Shown in pieces: positions 32,440-41,713 of a stretch of DNA of 64,000 nucleotides. The position numbers were made by a program, and so were the translations under genes. Numbering within the stretch: position 1 is the first letter of the stretch; the number at the start of each line of letters is the position of its first letter. Below the pieces are notes generated by a model. That model was not told where the DNA came from. It saw nothing but the letters and a program-made list of their open reading frames with translations, and did no database searches. The stretch comes from an uncultured Eubacteriales bacterium (GTDB lineage: Bacteria > Bacillota > Clostridia > Oscillospirales > CAG-272), in contig CAKXXW010000003.1 of assembly GCA_934378145.1 (NCBI GenBank), positions 1 to 64,000 of the forward strand. The letters run 5' to 3'.

Positions 32440-32468
32440 ATTATATCATACAAAAGCGGGTTTGTCCA
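32440..32468 (-). promoter_or_regulatory. Promoter of the MBL hydrolase gene
   Basis: Minus strand TGGACA (32463-32468), 17 bp, TATAAT (32440-32445). It may also serve gltX-glnS downstream, where only 49 bp separate the genes. Confidence 0.7.
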
Positions 32469-32496
32469 CAGGCTTCGGGCATTTTTTGGCAAAAAA

Positions 32497-33399
32497 TTAA
32501 AGGTCCTGCCCGAGGTCGACACCGAACGCGCGGTTGATCGCCGTTGCGAAGAGGCGGCAGAGGCTCCTTATCAGCGCGTCACAGTCCTTCGGCGAGACGA
32601 AATAGCTTTTTCCGCTCTCAAGGACTTCGGAAAGACTTTCCGGGATTTCGGAAAAGCCCGCCTTGCCGAGTGCATCGGTCACAAGGGTGGAAGAATCGAC
32701 GACTGTCGGGACTCCGAGGGCTATAACGGGGACTCCGAGCGTGCGAAGGCTCAGCTCGCTTCTCCGGTTTCCGATGCCCGAGCCGGGGGCGATACCGTTG
32801 TCGCAAAGCTGGACGGTTGAAAAGAGCCTTTCGCACGACCCCGCCGCGAGAGCGTCGATGGCTATGACGGCGTCGGGTCCCGCGGCTTCGGTCGCACCGA
32901 GGATGAGCCTGCTTGCCTCAATGCCGGTCTGGCCGAGGACGCCCGGAGCCACCGCGCTGAGCTTTGCACATCCGAGCCGCGAGAAGAGTTCCGGCTCCGC
33001 GTCGGCAAGGTGCCTTGTCGCGTTCAGCCGCGCGACACTGCCGGGACCGACCGCATCGGGGGTCATTTTCGCGTTCCCGAGTCCGGCAACGAGTACACCG
33101 AGGCCGTTTCCGACGCTCTTGCCGGTCACTCTTTTCACATATGCCGTAAGTTCGGAGGAAAGAAGGTCGCAAAGCTCCGAAAATTCCCGATCGCTCAGCT
33201 CTCCGATCCTGCCGAAGCCTATTGTCGTGTAGTTTCCGGCGGGTTTTCCGAAGGCTCTGCCCGAGCTTTCGGAGAGCCTCATGCGCTCGACGGTGAAGCC
33301 CCCGACGCTTTCTGTACGGTATCCGGCGTCGCGCGGAAGCCCTCTGCCCGACGGAAAATTCTCGGCGGCGAGATCCGTTCTGAAATGTCTTTCTGTCAT
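32497..33399 (-). CDS. gpr: GPR endopeptidase (spore germination protease)
   Basis: Degrades small acid-soluble spore proteins at germination. Family features: N-terminal FRTDLAAEN (propeptide region with acid residues), NYTTIGFGRIGEL-like segment, VLVAGLGNAKMTPDAVGP, SAVAPGVLGQTGIE, AIDALAAGSCERLFSTVQLCDNGI and the PGSGIGNRR block. 300 aa against about 370 in Bacillus, as in other clostridial forms. Strong evidence that the organism belongs to a spore-forming lineage. Confidence 0.93.
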   Translation of the reverse strand: MTERHFRTDLAAENFPSGRGLPRDAGYRTESVGGFTVERMRLSESSGRAFGKPAGNYTTIGFGRIGELSDREFSELCDLLSSELTAYVKRVTGKSVGNGLGVLVAGLGNAKMTPDAVGPGSVARLNATRHLADAEPELFSRLGCAKLSAVAPGVLGQTGIEASRLILGATEAAGPDAVIAIDALAAGSCERLFSTVQLCDNGIAPGSGIGNRRSELSLRTLGVPVIALGVPTVVDSSTLVTDALGKAGFSEIPESLSEVLESGKSYFVSPKDCDALIRSLCRLFATAINRAFGVDLGQDL

Positions 33400-33433
33400 A
33401 TACGGTTCACTTCCTTATTTTTTTATACGGTCA

Positions 33434-33462
33434 TAGTATGCCCGATAAGTCATACAATAAGC
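33434..33462 (-). promoter_or_regulatory. Possible forespore-type promoter of gpr
   Basis: Minus strand GCTTA (33458-33462), 17 bp, CATACTA (33434-33440), close to the sigma-G -10 consensus CATnnTA; the -35 is weak. No sigma-A promoter is seen for gpr. Confidence 0.35.
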
Positions 33463-33576
33463 AAAAAGGGAACCATATAGCTCTCCCGTAGGATTTTTTC
33501 ATATGTAAAAAATGCACATAACGGCGGCTCCGGATTGTGCAAATGACCGAAAGTTTATGCAAAGCCGAAGAAAAGA

Positions 33577-33605
33577 TTGATTCCGGACGGAAAATATGCT
33601 ATAAT
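33577..33605 (+). promoter_or_regulatory. Promoter of the binding-protein genes
   Basis: TTGATT (33577-33582), 17 bp, TATAAT (33600-33605), about 65 bp upstream of the first lipoprotein ATG. Confidence 0.75.
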
Positions 33606-33672
33606 GCCTTGTATGGTATCGTGCAATGCTGTATCCAAATATAAGTCCTTAAAGGAGGATGTTCGCAAGATC

Positions 33673-35589
33673 ATGAAAAATCGTATAGCAGCCATAGCAC
33701 TCTGTCTGATAATGCTCGTTCCTCTCTTCGCCTCGTGTTCGGGTGAGACGAACGATTCGTATCTGCAGATGTATATTTCCCATCAGGTCTATGACCTTGA
33801 CCCGCTGAACGCTTTTACGAACGACGCTCAGCTCAAGATAGTCAGCCTGATATTCTCCGGACTTTACAAGATAGACGAAAACGGAAAGGTGACGGAGGAT
33901 CTTGCGCAGAGCCTTACCGTTAACAACAATCCGTCGAAAAAAGAGTATAAGATGGAGATCACCCTGAAGGACACCTATTGGAGCGACGGTCAGTCGGCGA
34001 TCACGGCAAACGATGTCCTCTTTACATTCGAGCGCGTACTTAAATCGCAGAACAACAACGACGCCGCGGCGCTTCTTTACAAGATAAAGAACGCAAGGGA
34101 TGTCAAGAGCGGCGAATGCTCGATCAGCGACCTTCGCGTTTACGCCGATAACAAGGTCGTTACGATCTATTTTGAGGACGAGATAACCGACGCGGATGTC
34201 GAAGAGTTCAAGATGAACCTCACAAGCCCCGCGCTCTTCCCGCTCCGCTCGAACCTTGTCGACGGAAACCTTAAGATAGACTGGGCAAAAAAGAAGTCCA
34301 CCATGGCTTGCAGCGGACCCTTCATGGTCTCGAGAACGAACTATGTGAACGGCAGAAAGACGCTCCAGCTTGAGCGCAACAGCTTCTACTTCCGCAACAG
34401 GGAGAAGGATGCCGAAGATAAGTATGTTCTTCCCCGCAGGATCATCATAAACTATGAAGAGAGCGCGGAAAATCAGGTCAACCTTTACAATCAGGGTCAG
34501 GTCCTCTTCCTCGGAGAGATCCCGCTGGCGCTCAGATCCGAGTATGCCTCGAAGGCGAAGGTAACGCAGGGCATCTCGACTCATACATACCTCTTCAATC
34601 AGAACGCGGTCATCAAGTCGACGAAGGCGGGCGAAACCGAGGGCGTAAAGCTCTTCGCCGTCAAGGAAGTGCGTCAGGCGCTCTCCCTTGCCATCGACCG
34701 TCAGGCGATAGCGAATCTCGCGGTCTTCGCCGATCCGGCGACTGGACTCCTCTCGGATAAGATCTATACCGATGCGACGGCAAAGAAGCTCTTCCGCAAG
34801 GATGCGGGCGCGCTCCTCTCGTCATCCGCCGATCTCGATGCGGCGAAGAAGCTGCTCGCCGACGCGGGGATCAACCCGTCCGATTATTCCTTCACCATCT
34901 CGGTCCGCGCCGGCGGCGGCATGAACGACGCGGGCGGTGATGTCGAAAACAGCAAGCCGACTGTCGATAAGACGGCGGGATTTGCCGACGGCTTCGAGCT
35001 TCACAAGGCGATAGCCGAAAACATCGCGCAGGTGTGGCACGACGAACTCGGATTCAATGTAACGGTCAAGCCCGTTACCACCGAGGAAAAGCAGGACGGC
35101 GAGGTCGACGGTACCGGTGAGACTCAGAAGGACATCGTCGACGACCTCTTTGATGAGGATTACAAGAACGGAAACTTCGAGGTCATGGCAATAGACCTCG
35201 TACCGAAGGCTCCCACGGCGTTTGCGGTGCTGGCACCCTTCGCCTATGATTTCACGGGCAACCGCTCGGTCGACGGCAGAAACACCGTTGAGACCACCTA
35301 TGTCACCGGATACAACAGCGAAGCGTATAACGAACTGATCGAGAAGGCATTCGATGCTGCCGACGAATCGGAGAGGGCAGAATATCTCCGTCAGGCGGAG
35401 AAACAGCTCCTTGACGACGCGGCTGTGATGCCCGTTGTGTTCAACAAGACCGCAGTGCTTGTTTCCGACAAGCTCTCGAAGGTCGGGATGACATATTACG
35501 GCACCTTCAACTTTACGAAAGCAAGACTCAAGGCGTGGCAGGATTACAAGAACGCCTACTTCCCCGAAGAGACCACCGCAGCACAGTGA
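33673..35589 (+). CDS. Solute-binding lipoprotein, OppA/DppA (family 5) type
   Basis: 638 aa from the ATG at 33673 (MKNRIAAIALCLIMLVPLFASCSG): signal peptide with lipobox LFAS-C, so a membrane-anchored extracellular lipoprotein. GGAGG lies 14 bp from this ATG, a long spacing. The body has family 5 features: DPLNAFTNDAQLKIVSLIFSGLYKI, LKDTYWSDGQSAITANDVLFTFERV and EVRQALSLAIDRQAI. Expected ligand is a peptide or similar. No oppBCDF genes adjoin it. Confidence 0.88.
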   Translation: MKNRIAAIALCLIMLVPLFASCSGETNDSYLQMYISHQVYDLDPLNAFTNDAQLKIVSLIFSGLYKIDENGKVTEDLAQSLTVNNNPSKKEYKMEITLKDTYWSDGQSAITANDVLFTFERVLKSQNNNDAAALLYKIKNARDVKSGECSISDLRVYADNKVVTIYFEDEITDADVEEFKMNLTSPALFPLRSNLVDGNLKIDWAKKKSTMACSGPFMVSRTNYVNGRKTLQLERNSFYFRNREKDAEDKYVLPRRIIINYEESAENQVNLYNQGQVLFLGEIPLALRSEYASKAKVTQGISTHTYLFNQNAVIKSTKAGETEGVKLFAVKEVRQALSLAIDRQAIANLAVFADPATGLLSDKIYTDATAKKLFRKDAGALLSSSADLDAAKKLLADAGINPSDYSFTISVRAGGGMNDAGGDVENSKPTVDKTAGFADGFELHKAIAENIAQVWHDELGFNVTVKPVTTEEKQDGEVDGTGETQKDIVDDLFDEDYKNGNFEVMAIDLVPKAPTAFAVLAPFAYDFTGNRSVDGRNTVETTYVTGYNSEAYNELIEKAFDAADESERAEYLRQAEKQLLDDAAVMPVVFNKTAVLVSDKLSKVGMTYYGTFNFTKARLKAWQDYKNAYFPEETTAAQ

Positions 35590-35634
35590 ATTGATTTAAT
35601 TTACATAAATCAAATTTTTTTCAGGAGGAAAACC

Positions 35635-37161
35635 ATGAAAAAGCAAACGCTTGTAAGAATCCTTGTCTGTATGCTGATCCTTGCAATGATCGTGCCGATC
35701 GCCGCCTGCACGCAGACGGGCAATAACGGAGGAAACGGTACGACGACTGCGGACAACGGCGAAAACAGCAATACGCCGTCCAGCAGTGATGACAACGGTC
35801 AGGTAACGGACGCGCCCGTAGTCCCCGAAGATGTCAGATATGACGGTCAGGTCATAAGGACCCTTTTCTGGAGCGATGTTGAACACAACGAATTCGACAT
35901 CGAAGCCGCCGACGGAGACGATGTAAACAACGCTCTCTGGAACCGCAACAACAATGTTGAGGACCGCTTCGGCATCACCCTTGAGTGGGTCGGTGAAAAA
36001 GGAAACGGCGACAACATCGGTAACTTCAACAACAAGATGAAGGCTATCCACGAAGGCTCGGACAACGAAAAGTATCACATGTTCGCTACATATTCGATCA
36101 CCGCAACCACGGCATCGGTCAACGGATACTGTAAGAACCTTCTGTCCGATGATTGCGAATACCTTGATTTCTCGAACGAATGGTGGCCGAAGAACCTTAT
36201 CAAGCAGATCACCTTCGGTGACAACCTCTACTTCGCGTCGGGCGATATTTCGCTGAACACCCTCTACATGATGTATGTCTGCTATGTCAATACCGATCTT
36301 CTTGCGGCACATCAGCTTCAGAACCCGCAGGAACTTGTCGGAAGCGGCGAATGGACTTACGACAAATTCTTCGAGATGTGCGAGAACATCTATGAGGCAA
36401 GCGGCGATAATAAAACCGGCACCAAGGCAGTCGGCGATACCTTCGCTTACATGACGAGAACTATACATGCCGACCCGTGGTTCTACGGCACCGGTGCCCT
36501 CATCTGCTCCTACAACAGTCAGGGCAAGCTCACCGTATCGAACTCCATGAAGAGCGATGCGGTCGATGATACGATCAAGAGACTCAGACACCTCTTCTAC
36601 GAGACCAACGACGGTATCTATACCTCAAAGGTATATCATCAGAAGGAATTCGCAGCCGGACACCTTCTCTTCATGACCGACCGTGCGCGCGTCAGCTTCA
36701 AGGTAATTGCAAAAGAAGAAAATCCGCCCGCTTTCGTCATCGTTCCTTGCCCCAAGTACTCTGCGGGTAAGAGCAGCTACTCCACCGTTATCGGTAACCC
36801 CTTTACCTTCTACGGTATTTTTGAGCGTTGCGATGAGCCTACGAAGGCTTCCGCAGTCATGGAATACTATGCATACGAGAGCTGGAAGGAAGTCACTCCC
36901 GTTGTTTACGAGCGTACCCTCAAGGGTAAGTATGTTGACGACCAGAAGTCGCGTGAAATGTACGACATAATCAGAGAAAACCTTGTTTTCGATATCGGTC
37001 GTATGTACAGCGAACAGCTCGGCGATAGCCAGAGTTACTTCAAAAAAGCAATTTCCTCAACCACAGATGTCAACTGGAAAGCGGAAGTAAAGTACGCAGA
37101 GGAAGTTATCAATCCTCTCTGTAATAAGATCCAGGAAAAGCTCGAGAAGGGCAGCAAATAA
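35635..37161 (+). CDS. Solute-binding lipoprotein, family 1 (sugar-type)
   Basis: 508 aa. MKKQTLVRILVCMLILAMIVPIAAC signal with lipobox (IAA-C), then an Asn/Gly/Thr/Ser linker, then an extracellular solute-binding domain with many Trp/Tyr residues (WWPKNLIKQ, YMMYVCYVNTDLL, SGEWTYDKFFEMC, DPWFYGTGAL) as in carbohydrate-binding proteins. AGGAGG precedes the ATG; 45 bp separate it from the first binding protein. Again no permease or ATPase gene is nearby. Confidence 0.85.
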   Translation: MKKQTLVRILVCMLILAMIVPIAACTQTGNNGGNGTTTADNGENSNTPSSSDDNGQVTDAPVVPEDVRYDGQVIRTLFWSDVEHNEFDIEAADGDDVNNALWNRNNNVEDRFGITLEWVGEKGNGDNIGNFNNKMKAIHEGSDNEKYHMFATYSITATTASVNGYCKNLLSDDCEYLDFSNEWWPKNLIKQITFGDNLYFASGDISLNTLYMMYVCYVNTDLLAAHQLQNPQELVGSGEWTYDKFFEMCENIYEASGDNKTGTKAVGDTFAYMTRTIHADPWFYGTGALICSYNSQGKLTVSNSMKSDAVDDTIKRLRHLFYETNDGIYTSKVYHQKEFAAGHLLFMTDRARVSFKVIAKEENPPAFVIVPCPKYSAGKSSYSTVIGNPFTFYGIFERCDEPTKASAVMEYYAYESWKEVTPVVYERTLKGKYVDDQKSREMYDIIRENLVFDIGRMYSEQLGDSQSYFKKAISSTTDVNWKAEVKYAEEVINPLCNKIQEKLEKGSK

Positions 37162-37176
37162 TTATACCCAATAAAT

Positions 37177-37212
37177 AAAAAACCTTCCGGAGATTTCTCC
37201 GGAAGGTTTTTT
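37177..37212. terminator. Bidirectional terminator
   Basis: 15-bp perfect stem (37177-37191/37198-37212) including A6/T6 ends, between the second binding protein (+) and araD (-). Confidence 0.9.
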
Positions 37213-37216
37213 ATGT

Positions 37217-37894
37217 TCAGTTGTCGGAATGTTTTCTCTTGAAATGAAGGGTCAGAAGATCCTGCTGCATCGGGACACCGCATTTTGCGAGCTGTAAGAG
37301 CTCTGTCTGAAACGCCATCTGCGCGATGCCCTCAAGCACTATTGCCGATTCGACGGCGTCCGCGGCATCCTTTCCCCAGGTGAAGGGGCTGTTCGAGTGA
37401 ACGAGAACGGCGTGTAGCAGGTCATAATCGAGGTCGGCGAATGTCTCGGCTATCACAAGCCCCGTGTGACGCTCGTAATCGGAGGCTATCTCGTTCGGGG
37501 TCATCTTCCTTGTGCAGGGAATGATCCCGGGGAAGAAATCGGCGTGCGTCGTACCGTAGGGCTTTATCCCGCGCCCCGCCTGCGCGAATGAAGAGGCGTA
37601 GAGCGAGTGCGTGTGCGCGATGCCGCCTATGTTCGGGAACGCCTTGTAAAGCTCGATGTGGGTAAGGGTGTCGATAGAGGGCTTCATCGCGCCCTCGACG
37701 ATATTGCCGTCAAGGTCGACGACGGGGAAGTCTATCGCGGACATCCTGCTGTATGCAACGCCCGAGGGCTTTATTACGACAAGTCCGCGCTCGCGGTCGA
37801 TCCCGCTGGCATTTCCCCAGGTGCCTATCACGAGGTTCCGCTCGGCAAGGCACATATTGGCTTCATATACCTGCTTTTTGAGATTTTCAAGCAT
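37217..37894 (-). CDS. araD: L-ribulose-5-phosphate 4-epimerase
   Basis: Class II aldolase family, 225 aa. GTWGNASGIDRERGLVVIKPSG (phosphate-binding region), DTLTHIELYKAFPNIGGIAHTHSLYASSFA (zinc His pair and catalytic Asp/Tyr), YGTTHADFF and LLHAVLVHSNSPFTWGKD (third zinc His). These fit AraD better than fuculose aldolase. It converts L-ribulose-5-P to D-xylulose-5-P. No araA/araB adjoin; instead a metal-dependent alcohol dehydrogenase lies 29 bp upstream. Confidence 0.9.
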   Translation of the reverse strand: MLENLKKQVYEANMCLAERNLVIGTWGNASGIDRERGLVVIKPSGVAYSRMSAIDFPVVDLDGNIVEGAMKPSIDTLTHIELYKAFPNIGGIAHTHSLYASSFAQAGRGIKPYGTTHADFFPGIIPCTRKMTPNEIASDYERHTGLVIAETFADLDYDLLHAVLVHSNSPFTWGKDAADAVESAIVLEGIAQMAFQTELLQLAKCGVPMQQDLLTLHFKRKHSDN

Positions 37895-37923
37895 TGTTTT
37901 CTTAATTCTCCCGAGATAAAAAA

Positions 37924-39033
37924 TTATTTTTGCAGGAAAAGCTCCGAGTATATCTCGAGCTTTTCTTCATCATTCAGTACATAGGGGCTGTTCCCGAAAT
38001 TTTTCGCGTCCTTTATGAGCGAGACGCGCTCTTCTATCCCTTCGGCAGTCATCGAGAGCTTCACTCCGGCAAGCGACGGGATGAGGTCGGCGATATCCTC
38101 CGGCGAAGAGGTGCCGAGCGCCTCACGGCAGAAGTCGCCGAGGAGCTTTTCACCCGCAGGGACTTTCAGGTTGTATCCGATATAACTTTTGTAGAAGGCG
38201 GCGCAGGCAAAGCCGTGCGGTACACCGTCAAATGTCGTGAGCGAATAGCCCAGCGGGTGCGGGAAGCCGGTACCTGTGATGCTTATCGCATATCCGGCGG
38301 CGCAGGCGGCGAGCTGAAGCTCTTCGCGCTCCTTTTCGCCAAAGGACACGGGACGGTCTTTTATGATGCTCCAGATGCTCTTCGCAGCGAAGACCGCCGC
38401 CTCGCGCGAAGCTTCGGTCGCCTTCGGAGAGAGGTAGGATTCGGTCGCGTGTGCGAAGGCATCAAGGACACAGCTCAGCGCCGTGCGGTAGGGAAGCGAC
38501 GCCGTATAGTTCGGGTCAAGGAAGGATACGCGCGGAAATTCGGAGGCGAAGGACTTTTTCACGAGTCCGCCGGGAAGGGTCAGCACTCCGGTGGCGTTTG
38601 CCTCGCTCCCGGTGCCCGAGGTGGTCGGGATCGCGACAAGCGGGAGCGGCGGGGCTTTCTTCAGTGACTTATCGAATATTTTTTCGCCGTCGAGCTGAGG
38701 GTTTTTCGCAAAAAGGGCAACAGCCTTCGCCGCGTCGAGCGCCGAGCCGCCTCCGATGCCTATCACGAAGTCGGCAGAGTCGGCGGCACATTCGCGTCCG
38801 CCCTCCATGCACAGCTCAAGCGGAGGATTTTCGCGGCTTTTGTCGAACAGGGTGTATCCGATCCCGAGCTTTCCGAGTGCCGCCGTGACATCACCGAGCG
38901 CTCCGCAGGCAGCGGCGCCGTGCCTGCCGCATACGATAAATGCCCGCTTTCCGAGGGCGAGCGCCTTGTATTCGCGTCCGATACAGCCTTTTCCCCGTAT
39001 GATCTTTACGGGCATTCCTGACATAATATCCAT
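37924..39033 (-). CDS. Iron-containing (class III) alcohol dehydrogenase
   Basis: 369 aa. NAD-binding GIGGGSALDAAKAVAL, VAIPTTSGTGSEANATGVL, and metal ligands in SCVLDAFAHATESY and the GFPHPLGYSL / DGVPHGFACA block. Short-chain or polyol substrate unknown; with araD downstream it may act on a pentitol or arabinitol-type intermediate (inference). AAGGAGAC precedes the ATG. Driven by a consensus promoter at 39070-39098. Confidence 0.88.
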   Translation of the reverse strand: MDIMSGMPVKIIRGKGCIGREYKALALGKRAFIVCGRHGAAACGALGDVTAALGKLGIGYTLFDKSRENPPLELCMEGGRECAADSADFVIGIGGGSALDAAKAVALFAKNPQLDGEKIFDKSLKKAPPLPLVAIPTTSGTGSEANATGVLTLPGGLVKKSFASEFPRVSFLDPNYTASLPYRTALSCVLDAFAHATESYLSPKATEASREAAVFAAKSIWSIIKDRPVSFGEKEREELQLAACAAGYAISITGTGFPHPLGYSLTTFDGVPHGFACAAFYKSYIGYNLKVPAGEKLLGDFCREALGTSSPEDIADLIPSLAGVKLSMTAEGIEERVSLIKDAKNFGNSPYVLNDEEKLEIYSELFLQK

Positions 39034-39069
39034 GGAAAGTCTCCTTCCGGCAACTTTATTTTCCGTAAA

Positions 39070-39098
39070 ATTATATCACTTTGCCGCCGTCGTGTCAA
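39070..39098 (-). promoter_or_regulatory. Consensus promoter of the alcohol dehydrogenase-araD operon
   Basis: Minus strand: perfect TTGACA (39093-39098), 17 bp, perfect TATAAT (39070-39075). Confidence 0.88.
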
Positions 39099-39100
39099 GG

Positions 39101-39134
39101 ATAAACGCATTTGCCGCGCTATAAATGCGTTTAT
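39101..39134. promoter_or_regulatory. 12-bp inverted repeat between two divergent promoters
   Basis: ATAAACGCATTT (39101-39112) and its exact complement (39123-39134), 10-bp spacer. It sits 2 bp from the -35 of the minus promoter and runs directly into TTGACA repeats on the plus side: an operator-like position able to control both directions. Confidence 0.6.
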
Positions 39135-39141
39135 TGACAAT

Positions 39142-39176
39142 TTGACCTTTATTTTTCCGAAAATATATGCTATAAT
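39142..39176 (+). promoter_or_regulatory. Promoter region of the secreted protein gene
   Basis: TTGACC (39142-39147), 17 bp, TATGCT (39165-39170); a perfect TATAAT at 39171-39176 has no -35 at the right distance. A second TTGACA lies at 39134-39139. Confidence 0.5.
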
Positions 39177-39216
39177 AATAGTAATTGCGATAATGGCAGG
39201 GAAGGAGGCGGTCAAT

Positions 39217-41691
39217 ATGAAAAGAAGCGCGGCGTTTTGGGCTGTGATCCTTGTCTGCGCGCTGATATTGCCGAACCTTTCGGTGCTTACGACCCTTGCC
39301 GCGGATGAAGACAGCGGACTTATCGGCAAGGGCTTTGCCGTCTCCGCCGCATCCGGCAGCCTGCCGGGGAGCATCTCGTCCTGCGTTTACGATATGAAGA
39401 CCGGCAGGGTGAGGATAAAAGGCTCGCTCTCGACCTCTGCGGTGCGCGATCACGCCGACTGCACGATAGCGATCTTTGCGCTCGACACCGGCGAGGAGGT
39501 CGGAGATATCGAAAAGGGCAAGCTCATCCCCGTACTGTCGGGGATCTCCATGACGACCCTTATCTCGGTCGACATCACGCCGAAGTCGTCCGAACTTTTC
39601 CTTGCGAGGTGCGCAAGGTATGTTCTGACTATCGAGACGAAGGGCGGGACCTATATAAGAGTCTCGGATCCCTCCGTTCCGTCGGCGAAGACCGGAAGGC
39701 TCGATATCGGCTTCAAGGGGATAGAGAGCGTAAGGCTCGCCTCCGATCTTCGTGCCGAGGCGGGGACCGTCATAGTCGAGGTCAATACCGACCGCGTCAT
39801 CAGCACAGGCAGCGGCGGGTACCTTTATACCGTCTTCGGAAAGACTGTGAGGATAAGCAAGGAATACCTTGCCGAGATAGACACACGGGTGAAGATACTG
39901 ACCGGTGCGGGCGCCGATGTGCTTATAAGGCTCGTCCGACGGGGAAAGGCCAAACCCTATGCCGTGAATGCCGTCACCGATACCGACGGGAGCTTTGAGG
40001 CGTATGTCTGCGCCTCCTTCATCGCGTCAAGGTATTCGGGCGGAGAATACGGTAAAATAAGCGGCTTTGTTGCCGGTAAGCGGGTCAACGATACCGCCGC
40101 GGTGAACGATGCCGGCGGGCTCGGAGATCCCGAGTATGTGAAGGCTTACTATGAATATCTCCGTGCGGTCGCGGCGGCGATCGACGACACCGGAAGCGGG
40201 ATATCGCTGATCCTTCCCGTTTCGTCCGACTGGACGGTGAGCGAAAACGGCATATGTGCGGAGGATTTTCTGACCGCCGTCGCCGAGCAGGCGAGCCTTT
40301 ACGGCAGTCCGGACTTTTGCGTTATGATAGAGAGCGAACACAACCCCTGCGGGATGAACAATGATATTACCGAGCGGATCGACGGAGTGAGCGATACCGA
40401 CTCTGCGGATGATCCTTCTGCAGACTCTGCCACGGATGCTTTTGAACCTTCCGATCCCGCGGAGACCGCCGGGGAAGACTCCGGATCCTCCGAAAATGCC
40501 GAAGCTTCCGCGACCGAAGAAGCCGCCGAAGCTCTCGAAGCCGACGGAACCGGCGAAGTCATCGCGGAGCCTTCGCCAAAGCCCGCCGACAAGAACAGCG
40601 GATATATCTCTTCGGAGAACCTGTCGGTCGCGACGGCGTTCCTTATCTCGCTCGCAAGGAAGTACGGGCATGTGTCAGAAGCGCTGATATACCTTTGGGA
40701 ACCCGACCGTGATACGACCGGGAATGCACTCTCGGCGTCTTATGTCTACAATTATTACAGGCTGTATGCCCAGAAGGAGAATGTTTCCTCGTTCATCGTA
40801 TCCTTTGCGGAGAAGGAGAACGCGGGCGATACCTACGCCGCTAATGAGCTTATCCACAGGATACGATATATCGATGTGAAGGGCGCCGACGAATATGTCC
40901 GCGCCGACGAGGTGCTGAAATACTTCGGACTGTTTGACTGGAGAGAGGTCATATCCGATGAGGACAGGCAGAGGCTTGCCTCAAATGTGATCGGCGGCGG
41001 GGATTTTCTCCGCACGGCACCGTCGGGGATAAAGGGGACATATATCTACTTCGATTTCAGGTCGACCGTGGGACTCAACGGCTGGTACGCCGGTACCGGA
41101 TGCAGCTCGGTCGCTCTCGACCGCGACGAATACGGAAGGGCGCTCGTAGCCGGCTTCAACGGTGAGGGCGAGGCGCTCGGCGAATACTGCTTTGCGGCTT
41201 ACGGCTACAAATACGAGGAGAGCTTCCGCTATACCGACTATATAGCCATAGAGTTCTCGGTCGGTGACCGCGGCAGCGATGAAAAGGAGTACGAGATACT
41301 TCTCAAGCTCGGCGGAGACGGATTTACGAACGAATACAGGGGCGGCGGCTTTGTCGCCGGAAAGAAATATACTGTCTACATTGATGTGTCGTCTATGACC
41401 TCCGACAATGTTGTGCAGTACCTTCGCATCGGTGCAAAGGGTATCGAAGGCACGGAACACGATTATTCGCTGAATATCTATTCCGTGAAGGCTCTCAGCA
41501 CAAAATACAGTAATGCCGAACTCGGCGACAAGATAGCGGAGGAACGCGAGAGGATAATGAACGACGACACCGACAGCGGTACAGATCCGCGCGCCGTGGT
41601 CCTCACGATCGCAGTTATCGCGCTCACCGCCGCGGTTATAGTCCTCACCACAGTGCAGGGACGCAGAAGAAAAGAAAACGAAAAAGATTAA
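39217..41691 (+). CDS. Large secreted, membrane-anchored protein of unknown function
   Basis: 824 aa from the ATG at 39217 (GGAGGCGG 6 bp upstream). Signal peptide (MKRSAAFWAVILVCALILPN...TTLAA); a beta-rich N-terminal half; a segment resembling a (beta/alpha) glycosidase-like region (GKISGFVAGKRVND, then GLGDPEYVKAYYEYLRAVAA); an Asp/Glu/Ser/Ala-rich linker (about residues 390-455); a second globular part with a carbohydrate-binding-like beta sandwich near the end (YTDYIAIEFSVGD...). It closes with a C-terminal TM helix and basic RRRKENEKD, so probably surface exposed. No catalytic motif I can name. pncB follows 22 bp downstream. Confidence 0.65.
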   Translation: MKRSAAFWAVILVCALILPNLSVLTTLAADEDSGLIGKGFAVSAASGSLPGSISSCVYDMKTGRVRIKGSLSTSAVRDHADCTIAIFALDTGEEVGDIEKGKLIPVLSGISMTTLISVDITPKSSELFLARCARYVLTIETKGGTYIRVSDPSVPSAKTGRLDIGFKGIESVRLASDLRAEAGTVIVEVNTDRVISTGSGGYLYTVFGKTVRISKEYLAEIDTRVKILTGAGADVLIRLVRRGKAKPYAVNAVTDTDGSFEAYVCASFIASRYSGGEYGKISGFVAGKRVNDTAAVNDAGGLGDPEYVKAYYEYLRAVAAAIDDTGSGISLILPVSSDWTVSENGICAEDFLTAVAEQASLYGSPDFCVMIESEHNPCGMNNDITERIDGVSDTDSADDPSADSATDAFEPSDPAETAGEDSGSSENAEASATEEAAEALEADGTGEVIAEPSPKPADKNSGYISSENLSVATAFLISLARKYGHVSEALIYLWEPDRDTTGNALSASYVYNYYRLYAQKENVSSFIVSFAEKENAGDTYAANELIHRIRYIDVKGADEYVRADEVLKYFGLFDWREVISDEDRQRLASNVIGGGDFLRTAPSGIKGTYIYFDFRSTVGLNGWYAGTGCSSVALDRDEYGRALVAGFNGEGEALGEYCFAAYGYKYEESFRYTDYIAIEFSVGDRGSDEKEYEILLKLGGDGFTNEYRGGGFVAGKKYTVYIDVSSMTSDNVVQYLRIGAKGIEGTEHDYSLNIYSVKALSTKYSNAELGDKIAEERERIMNDDTDSGTDPRAVVLTIAVIALTAAVIVLTTVQGRRRKENEKD

Positions 41692-41713
41692 GGTCTTACC
41701 GAAAGGAGATACT

